Assembly (NCBI GenBank): GCA_019915135.1
Contig: JAHLMK010000012.1
Span: 682,001-746,000, forward strand
From: Strobilurus pachycystidiatus
Lineage: Eukaryota; Basidiomycota; Agaricomycetes; Agaricales; Physalacriaceae
Length of the DNA stretch: 64,000 nt
Reading direction: 5' to 3'
How positions within the stretch are numbered: position 1 is the first letter of the stretch; every line of letters starts with the position of its first letter. A program made the position numbers and the translations under genes. The notes under the pieces are model-generated. The model saw only the letters and a program-made list of their open reading frames with translations. It did no database searches and was not told the origin of the DNA. This document shows positions 56,138 through 64,000 of the stretch, piece by piece.

Positions 56138-58648
56138 TCAAAGCTCCGTCTTCACCCTCTTGCTATTACTCCTTCCAAACTCCTCTTCGAAGCTTGGACG
56201 CTTGGGCATTCGATCCCGGTTCAAATTGGAGCTCTCACGATGCCTATCCAAGTGCCTCCCATCCTTACGGTCATCTACCAACACATATCAGTATGGGAAG
56301 TGTACGCCAGGTGTCGGACAACTTACTACGTTCATCAGTGTAGCCTCGAGACGAAGAATCGACGCGGTGTTGACGACGCTCTTCGGGATAGCGATCAGTA
56401 GCTGGATATCTTGAACGTTCACCGCGTTGGTCATAGAAACCATGCTGGTGCGGAGTGCGCTCGTCTACCAAAAGTTGAGTAAGCGGTACGCCAGCAAGAA
56501 TGTACAGATTGATGCACAATCATCTTCTATCTTCATGCTAGCATTTGATGCGAAAGTCTCACTTCGACGAGAGGATTGATAGCCATGAGAATCCCTAGGT
56601 TCAGGCTTGACAGAGAAGCATCGATCGCCTGTTGTGTTAGGTCAGTAATCAGTCTTCATGGGTTTTGGACCACTGACGTGAAGGGGGAGGCATAGGCGAG
56701 GCATAAGGCTCTCGCTTGACCGAACCTGTATCACCAGAATGAGTATCGAGGCGACATGGCACGTAAATTAGCGCGTACCTGAGTCGGTCGCCAAAGTAGT
56801 GCTGCGGACACGATTATCCTGGCTTTGAAGGGGAGTGTCTAAGTTGGGAGACAATCAGATTGAGCCCGCAACAAATGAATGTCCACGAACCACGCCGTTC
56901 CTCCTTTACTACTGCACCTGTTGTCATAAGAGCAGGAATAAGCTGCCAAGGCTCCAGACTCACCGCGTCGGGAAGATGTACCGCTGAATGGTTTGTTGTC
57001 GTCTGTGAATATACTCAACGAACGACAAATATGCATGGAAGGAAGCTACTCTACCTTCGGGCTCTGCCTTCAGTCTTGAACTTGTGGGGTTTCCCAACGT
57101 TGAGTCCTGCGCTTCCATCTTTGCTCGACGATCATAATACGCCAGTTCCTGTGCTACCGATGACTCGTCGCGGAGACTTGCTGGTACAGACGAGTCTGAC
57201 GACACTGAGTTGAGGGAGAGTGCAGTGCAGGAAGATAATACGTACCTCTGGGTTCGGGCTTCACGCTCAAACTTGGCAACTTCGACTCCTGCGCCTCCAA
57301 TTTTGCTTGACGCTCATGGTACGCGAGCTCCTGTGCACGGGAGTCACGATCGCGCAAAACTGCTGGTACAGACGAATCTATGCGACACTGAGTCAACAGC
57401 TTGAACTCGCAAATTATTGCAGTGAGCGAGTGTACCTCTAAAGTCCAGTTTGACGCGCAAACTGCCCTGCTGGTCTTCCTCTTTCTTCACGCCAGTAGGG
57501 TGCCTGAAATTATCATTGCGAGTAGCTGAAGACGAACCGTCTACGAAAAGTTGTTTGGTACTCAACAGTCTCAACTTGCGTATTGAGTCAACGCAGACTT
57601 ACCTGTAGGTTCAGATTTGACAATGCCATCATCATGCGTTGGCAGTGATGCCATCTGGATATCTTCGGGTTCAGGTTTGATTCTGATACCTGCACGTTGC
57701 GCCACCCTTGGATCAACGACATCGTACTCCGGTGGACGTGAACTGACGCGCGCTATGTTCGACAGCGGTGTTTCGTACGCTTGCCAGCGAGACCTAGGAT
57801 CATGAGGATCGGGAGGAGGTGGAGGTGAACGGGTTCCATGACGCGACGGTAAACGGTTTTGACTCCGTTCCGGACTGGGGGCGTAACTAATCGAGCGATC
57901 GCGCGACGAGGGATGAGGGGGTGGAGACTCCGGACGCGACGAGGCAGCGGTTAGAGCTGATAATTGCAGCATGTTCGCATCTTCTTCGTCGTACGGGTCC
58001 TGCTTGATCATAGGCTGCTCTGCCCGTGCTACGGGCTGGGGCTGGGGCTGCGTTTCCGGCTGAGGATCATCGGTGGGGGCGTCGCCGTTTGACGTGGCAT
58101 CTGCGTTGACAGGCGCAACGGGGCCGACTGTCCCGGGTTTTGCCCATCTGTAGTCGGGGGAGAGGGATTTCGGGCTGCAAGGCTGGGGAAGCGGAAGCGG
58201 CGGGTCTATTGTCTGTGGTTCGCGAAGGCCGTAGTACCCACTCTCACAGCCTGCAGTACTTATCGATGAGCGAGCAAAGCAAGGAGGATGGATGCCACGC
58301 ACGTAGGATCAGGTCAGGACAGCCAAACCGTCGGTAATCGTATTCGAATACGTCCGTAAAGTGTTCGCGGCCAGCATTATTCAACGTGTGTCGCCCAAGC
58401 ACCTTCGCCGCGATGTCGTCCGTCAGCGAATTGTTGAACGTGGCGATGACCGAGTTGTTCGTGCGATGGAAGTGGAAGAGTTCCACCTTCTTGCCCGTGA
58501 GCCATTCGAGCCATTTGCCGAGTTCGTTGTGGAAGGCGGGGTCAGAGACTGCACTGTTGGTTCTGATCACTGGATGCACAACAAGGAGGTGAAACCCATG
58601 TTTAGGTGTGTTATAAATTGTCTGCTTGAACTTCTTCCCCTTCCCCAT
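56138..58648 (-). CDS. Unknown protein built of small exons carrying repeated psi-K-x-E (SUMO-type) motifs
   Basis: The ATG at 58646-58648 begins MGKGKKFKQTIYNTPKHGFH; a first domain of about 115 residues (KWLEWLTGKKVELFHFHRTN, LGRHTLNNAGREHFTDVFEY) splices to CESGYYGLREPQTID. A long disordered, Pro/Gln-rich region follows. After it come small exons separated by phase-1 introns: DGSSSATRNDNF.., DSSVPAVLRDRDSRAQELAY, its duplicate DSSVPASLRDESSVAQELAY, and later units. Most carry KxE motifs: IKQDP, IKPEPED, VKSEPTG, VKKEED, VKPEPRG, LKAEPEG, VKEER, VKREPY, VKPEPRD, and VKTEL at the C-terminus (TGA complement at 56138-56140). Two adjacent exons encode clearly duplicated peptides. I do not recognise the N-terminal domain. 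SUMO attachment is an inference from motif density. Confidence 0.78.
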
Positions 58649-58861
58649 GGCCAGGTGGGGACGGGAGGGCAAAGCAGAGATGTGATGACGACATGAGGAC
58701 AAGGTGCACACTCTTATAAAGCCTTGCGGACACTGCCGACACACATATTCAATGAGGTGGAACTAGGTGACTGCAACGAAGACAAGGCTTGCATGGGCAG
58801 GACTCTAGGTATGCGACAACGATCTAACAGTACAAATTTGGCTTTCATTTTGACCAACATC

Positions 58862-60716
58862 TTACACGTTCAATTCCACCTTCGTCGCCTGTCTGATCGC
58901 TTCCTGGATATCAGCGCCAGCAAGAGCTGGTTCGACCCATTCCTTCAAGAAGCCGTCGACTTGCTCGGGGGCGCGACCGATGAAGCTCTGAGGGTCCAAC
59001 AGTGCCTCCAGTTCGCCTTTGATTGGGTCGAAGTAAGGCTCGGCCTTGATGCGAGCAATAAGATCGTTTTCGAGTCCCAATTGCTTGACTTGGTGAGCGG
59101 CTTCATGCGACAGAACCTGCAAAATACGCGTTAGTGGCTAGCAGAAAAAAGAGCGAAAAGGTGAGGTACCCGAATCTTCTCATGCGCCTCCTGCCTGTCT
59201 CCACCCTTCTTGACGATGGCCATGATGACATTCTCGGTGGCCATGAAGGGCAGCTCCTGAGAAATGCGGCGAGCAATGACTTTGGGGTAAACGACGAGAC
59301 CCTCAGAGATATTCTGCAGAGTCGAGATGACGATGTCCGCCGTCAAAAACGCCTCCGGAAGGGTGATACGACGATTGGCACTTGCAAATCATTAGCGAAT
59401 AAACACCACACGAATATCGAGATAGTACCTGTCATCAAGTGTCCGCTCAAACCACTGGACACTAGCGGTCATGAGTGCATTTTGGTGGAGAACCATCAAG
59501 TGACGCGACAAGCTGCATACACGCTCAGAGCGCATAGGGTTTCGCTTGTACGCCATAGCGGACGAGCCGATCTGCGTCGACTCAAAAGGCTCTTCAACCT
59601 CCTTTAGGTTCGCAAGAAGACGGAGATCAGTCGCGATTTTGTGGGCACTAGCTCCCAGGGATGCCAGCGGCGAGAGAACATCGACGTCGATCTTGCGCGA
59701 GTAAGTCTGGGACGTTACGGGGTACGCATAATCGAAGCCAGAAAGCTTCGTCACAAGCTTGTCCAGCTCTTCGACCTACTCAAGGGTGAGAGACATTCCC
59801 ACCCCCATTCTGAATGGCCAACCTTCTGGTGATCGCCGTCAAAGAGGGCGAGGAAGCTAGCCTGGGTACCGGTGGTGCCCTTGACACCACGGAAGCCGAG
59901 ATCGTCACGGGCGCGCTTGATATTACGGAGATCCCAGAGCAGTTCTTGAATCCAGAGCGTGGCGCGTTTGCCAACCGTCGTCAGCTGGGCGGGTTGGAAG
60001 TGCGTGAATCCCAAAGCCGGGAGATCCCTATACTGCGCGGCGAAGGAGGAGAGCCGTGAGATGAGGACTGACAGAGACCGGATAAGATAGTCTAGACCAG
60101 TACGCAAGAAAATGAGGTCCGCGTTACTATTGAAATTGGGGTGAGAAAGTGTTGGCAGCTGAAAATCTATACGCACTCAGTAACGTAGCAAGAAGTGGCT
60201 CCAAGACTGTAGAAGATGAGTAAACATATCTAGTCTGTGCAAGTAACGACATACTGGATAATTCCGGCGGCGGCAGGTGCGACGGTACCAAAGGTGTGAA
60301 CATGCGCCATAACATCGTGACGGCGTTTCTTTTCTTCGATGGCAGCGACCTCAAATTGTTGAGGCGTCAAATGCTTTCACAAATAGATACATCGTCAAGG
60401 TCGTTTCGCGAAAACATGGCCAAAGCCTACCAAGTTGTCCTTCATCTGCTTGATCGCATCCTCTGAGATAGGAAGACCAAGCTCTTTCTCGGCGATGGCG
60501 AGATTGAGCCATAGTTTACGCCAGGTGAAGAATCGGTTCTGAGCTAGACTTTAGATTGACCGAGGAGAGACGGTGTAATCAACTTGCAGCCGGGGAGAAA
60601 AGATGGGCCATTTCCTTGCTGGCATAGCGGCTGGTGGTGGCGTTAAGGTGGGATCGGGTTGATAGGCAAAGTACAAACCTGGAGAGCGGCGTGGTATATG
60701 TATCGAAGTTTTCCAT
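58862..60716 (-). CDS. ADE13: Adenylosuccinate lyase
   Basis: A purine-biosynthesis enzyme of the fumarase/aspartase superfamily; it splits fumarate from SAICAR and from adenylosuccinate. The start is [17 protein letters not shown]. Superfamily marks include [50 protein letters not shown] sequence, [20 protein letters not shown] (catalytic His region), [15 protein letters not shown] and the signature [17 protein letters not shown]. The C-terminus reads [20 protein letters not shown] and ends KVELNV, TAA at 58862-58864. About ten exons with short introns. All catalytic segments are present, and length is normal at about 485 residues. Confidence 0.97.
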
Positions 60717-60911
60717 GATGATAGTAGAGGGCAGGATCGCGTTTCGGAAGCTGGAGAAATTTCCTCAATCTAATCTTATCTTATCTTTAATGACTCCAAA
60801 ATAGCAATGAACGCAACGAAAGCTGATTGTGCATATACTTATGGCCGCTACATAGCGCTTTGCCCGTGCATAAACATTATCATGAGGTAGTTAGTGTAAG
60901 ATAATAAACTG

Positions 60912-62210
60912 TCAGCATGGGTATGACTCTATCACAACCTCCAGTCCCTGTTCCCGCCACTTCTTTGCACGGGGCTCAACTTCATCAAACCTCACAACGC
61001 TGGTCCACAACTCAAGCCTCCGCAATCGCCGTTCATTCACGAGGGAGATCATGGATGGGAGAGACCACTGATTGTGCGTATCACGGATTGCGAGGGATTT
61101 CAGGCGCGGAAGGACGCCTTGACCAAACGGGGTCGAAGAATGGAGATGATCCAACAAGGGATCCGTGATGTAGCTGTCCATAGACGTTCGGATGTCCAAG
61201 TCCGCCAACATGGGTACCTGTGATACGAGTGATATCACCTGTGCGGAACACATGGGCACGTAACGCAGGCTGAGTACTTCAAGGGTGTCTCGGGAACGGG
61301 AGAGAAAGGAGGAGAGGGACGAGACGATGCCATTATGATCTACGAAGCTTGATGGCGTTGCCGTCGGCCACTCTATAGCGAAGTTATCCATAGATGGGAA
61401 CGTTAACGCGTGGAATATTGTAGAAAGTGACGTCGATGGAATCGGTGGATCACGGTCTACTTCCGTATAGTGGAACAGCAAATCCACATCCTTGAGAGTG
61501 TCCAAAACTATGGGTCGCAGCTCGTCGGAGGTGGTCAGGTCTGGCCGTGAGTTGAGCTTCACGCCCAGCCGACATTTGACCAGCTGTGAGGCTGCGTGGA
61601 AGATGCTATACATCTCGTACACCGTCAGAAGGCCGCCCATGTCTAAGCAACAGCTGAGTTCGGTGATCCTGGCGAGTTGGACGGAACGCAGGAGGGCAGT
61701 GCCATTTGCCTCCATCGAAGGCGCACACCAAACCCCTTGCATATCGAGGTTGAAGGATGTGAGGTCCGGCGTCGAAATGGCCCCAGTGGTGAGCGCAGCA
61801 AATAGCGGTGCGATCGTGGCGCTCGGTACAACGAAAGACATGCGTCGCCACCGATGTGCATGGGACAAGAGCCTTCGAACGATCTGGACGCTCGTCGAGT
61901 TGAACTGCCTCTGGAGAGTATATCGCGGTGGCACGTAAGCAAGCCTCACCGTGAGCGGTTGGCGGCGAGATGTCTGGAGCCAGAAGTTTAAAACCTCCAT
62001 CGCCTTACAGTCTGTACGGCCATTGATCTGGACTTGGAATGAGGCCCAGAGGGAAGAGACGGATAGAGCGACCGTCCTCCACAGTCGACAAACATGGAGG
62101 AGGATTAGAGGAGCCTTCGTCGAGTCAAATGTAGGGAGGTCATTGGGAAGGGTAAATGTGAAGATTTCGATGAGTATCTCGAGAGGGATAGACTGCATCT
62201 GGACATGCAT
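60912..62210 (-). CDS. F-box-type protein with leucine-rich-repeat-like region
   Basis: A single exon, 432 residues. The N-terminus MHVQMQSIPLEILIEIFTFT and PLILLHVCRLWRTVALSVSS is an F-box with the PxEIxxEIF...L..VCR.WR pattern. The rest consists of strands and helices typical of fungal F-box/LRR proteins (LTVRLAYVPPRYTLQR, LEVLSLRYVPMCSAQVISLV, LADLDIRTSMDSYITDPLLD, LKSLAIRDTHNQWSLPSMIS, RRLRRLELWTS). It is a probable SCF-type adaptor with unknown target. It is distinct from the F-box gene at 31.8 kb. The start may be at the second Met (MQSIPLEIL), giving four fewer residues. Confidence 0.75.
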   Translation of the reverse strand: MHVQMQSIPLEILIEIFTFTLPNDLPTFDSTKAPLILLHVCRLWRTVALSVSSLWASFQVQINGRTDCKAMEVLNFWLQTSRRQPLTVRLAYVPPRYTLQRQFNSTSVQIVRRLLSHAHRWRRMSFVVPSATIAPLFAALTTGAISTPDLTSFNLDMQGVWCAPSMEANGTALLRSVQLARITELSCCLDMGGLLTVYEMYSIFHAASQLVKCRLGVKLNSRPDLTTSDELRPIVLDTLKDVDLLFHYTEVDRDPPIPSTSLSTIFHALTFPSMDNFAIEWPTATPSSFVDHNGIVSSLSSFLSRSRDTLEVLSLRYVPMCSAQVISLVSQVPMLADLDIRTSMDSYITDPLLDHLHSSTPFGQGVLPRLKSLAIRDTHNQWSLPSMISLVNERRLRRLELWTSVVRFDEVEPRAKKWREQGLEVVIESYPC

Positions 62211-62867
62211 TGAACGATAGAGCGAAGAATGAAAAGAGTCGGAATGGACGTACGTGGATATTGGCGTGGGTTTGTGGTCTCGGGATTATATAGGGATGCT
62301 GAGAGTAGAACCTGATGCCATGGCACTGCTCGACATTGTTGCCGCGTGCAATTGCCATCACCTAGATAATAGGGCGGTCCCTTTGTACACCGTACGTACT
62401 GCAGATGCTGCGTAGCCCCTTGCCTGGCCGGTTACAGGTAAAGACCACTATGAGTGGGGGTGTCTTTATAGTGACGCGAAAGAAGCCCATAAGAACGATA
62501 GTCCCGGAGATGCACTCATTCCCGGAACTTTGGCACTACGAAGGTTATTCTCGACACTCAAATAGGCTGAAGGGGCTCCAGTAGCAAGAGGAGGTCGGAG
62601 TTATGATTTCATCGCAAGGGGCGCATTGACATCCCTAATCAGCGTCATAACCATGAGTTACGAGCACCCTGCCAGCGTTTGGAGGACGCGAAGGAGATGA
62701 ATGTCATGATAAGGGATTCGCATCTCCGGATATGTGTAACTTCGCATCTGCGGCGGCGACTGGGGGTCACGGGCTGCGTGTCGATCCATTCATTACTGTA
62801 ACGGAACGGGGACTTCAAGGACAGCGTGAACAAAGATACACTGGCACAGGACACACACTACGTAGAT
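62211..62867. other. Intergenic region
   Basis: It holds the F-box promoter and the 3' flank of the Nug1-type gene. Nothing else is seen. Confidence 0.5.
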
Positions 62868-63986
62868 CTAGAAGAACTTTCCAAAATCGTACGCCTCTGC
62901 TGCGTCACCGGCACCGGAGGTAGGCTTGGCCTTGGCGGCCTTCGACTTCTTTGATGGCGCATTCGCAACCTTGGGAATGGGCTTTGCCGCCTTCTTCTTC
63001 GTGTCGACGGCGAAGGCGACCTTTTTGCTGGGCGGATGGGGCGCTTCTTTGCCGCGTTTCCGCTTTTGTTTGCCTGAGAGCGGAGGGGGCGGTGCGGCAT
63101 CCTCTTCATCCTGGTCCTCGTCCTCGTCCAGGTCCTCGTCACCCTGTTCTTCCATCAGTTCCTCCTCCTCATCATCATCACCAGCTTCCATATCCTCGTC
63201 ATCGTCTTCCTCGTCATCATCATCCCCCTCCTCATCATGAGACCCAGCAGCATAGGGCTGCTTGAATGAAGGAAGGCGGTGGTCGATCTCGCCGGTAGTC
63301 AACTTCAACAAACCACCCCGTTTCCGAAGCTCGCGGCGCAGGGGAAGCGTGCTTATGACGGGTTTATCCGCATCGTCGTCGCCTGCAGGAGCTTTTGACG
63401 AAGGCATCGTGTACCACCGTAATGAGCCTTTGTTCCAATCGCGCAGGAGCACTCGACATGCCGATACAAGATCAACAGCGCTGCGCTAGAAAGTCGTCAA
63501 TATGCAAATCTAGTCGAGTTCAATGGATAGATGCTCACTCGTTTGATCAGCTGCTTTGAACGCGCAAGACCAGGTAGGAAGGCATCAACATCGCCCTGTG
63601 AAAACGCCGGAAGACTGTAATGAACCATCAAGTCCTCGTTATTGGCGCGCGAAACAATATGCGTCACTGCAATGCACGTATTGTTAGTATAACAGTCAGC
63701 TGCTTTGGCGAACGGACATCATACCGGGTGCCATGGGCTCCTTCAGACGATCAATGCGGCCTTTGTTTCGGAGCAGGACGTCCCTCGCACGGTTCTCCTC
63801 TGTGAGTTCCTCGCTCTCCCAAGAAACACCGGGCGTGTCAACAAACTTGATCTGCTTGCCCTCCGACTCGACGGTCACCTCTTGGGGAAGCACAGTCGTT
63901 GTCGGACCCTTCGAGTTAGAGTCTAGGGTGTACGTAGGCAATATAGCTTTACGCGCCACGCTGTTGATAACGGAGCTCTTCCCGGC
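62868..63986 (-). CDS. Nug1/GNL3-type nucleolar GTPase, 3' part (5' end outside window)
   Basis: A circularly permuted YlqF-type GTPase used in 60S ribosome assembly. The first exon inside the window begins GKSSVINSVARKAILPTYTL after an acceptor AG at 63987-63988 (the G1 P-loop continues from the missing exon), then KGPTTTVLPQEVTVESEGKQ and IKFVDTPGVSW (the DxPG switch). Later exons give EDLMVHYSLPAFSQGDVDAF, LPGLARSKQLIKR and CRVLLRDWNKGSLRWYTMP, the Nug1-like C-terminal module. The tail is acidic (Asp/Glu tract near 63100-63230) and Lys-rich, ending AEAYDFGKFF. At least four exons. The N-terminal Grn1 region and G4/G5 motifs lie beyond the edge, so it is 5' truncated by the window. Confidence 0.85.
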
Positions 63987-64000
63987 CTATGCAAGATCGA

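Noticed and set aside
62926..63265. Plus-strand ORFs rich in Ser and Pro near the right end
   Set aside because: They are the reverse of the acidic tail of the Nug1-type GTPase; the long Ser runs come from the GAT/GAG repeats.

Overview
This is a eukaryotic (fungal) nuclear window. Genes are packed on both strands, most are cut by many introns of about 45-60 nt with GT..AG ends and CTRAY-like branch sites, and several families (DUF6534, DUF6535, DUF6699, multicopy BTB/POZ and F-box proteins, a PARP-like family with Cys/His-rich N-termini) are typical of Agaricomycetes. GH115 and GH47 enzymes fit a plant-cell-wall-degrading basidiomycete. I infer a mushroom-forming basidiomycete and cannot name the species. 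Exon models below were read by eye from frame continuity and splice consensus.

Layout. 0-5.2 kb: 3' end of a GH115 alpha-glucuronidase, a cytochrome b5/acyl-CoA dehydrogenase fusion and a GH47 alpha-1,2-mannosidase. 5.8-12.7 kb: three near-identical BTB/POZ genes (+,-,+) lying beside an Atf1-type bZIP gene whose 3' region has been copied between them. 13.9-20.4 kb: an unknown proline-rich protein, a DUF6699 protein and RPAP1. 20.4-24.4 kb: an unusual protein with five homeodomain-like units, divergent from histidinol-phosphate aminotransferase. 24.7-27.7 kb: a divergent pair of PARP-like genes. 27.9-38.0 kb: a membrane protein, a BTB protein, an F-box protein, a PhzF-like protein, a membrane DnaJ protein and a Snf5/Sfh1 subunit. 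38.3-42.8 kb: a repeat-rich island holding a SEC63 5' fragment, a tRNA-derived SINE with target-site duplications, a DUF6534 gene and a decayed DUF6535 gene. 42.9-64 kb: SEC63, a Dal5-type transporter, NOP9, a multipass membrane protein, a protein built of small exons that each carry a SUMO-type KxE motif, adenylosuccinate lyase, an F-box protein and the 3' part of a Nug1-type nucleolar GTPase.

The housekeeping genes (HIS5, ADE13, SEC63, RPAP1, NOP9, NUG1, SNF5) are ordinary and serve unrelated pathways; I see no metabolic cluster. The most notable content is architectural. Two genes (20.4-22.7 kb and 56.1-58.6 kb) appear to have grown by tandem duplication of phase-symmetric exons. Around the BTB trio and the 38-43 kb island there is clear evidence of local segmental duplication and retroposition.
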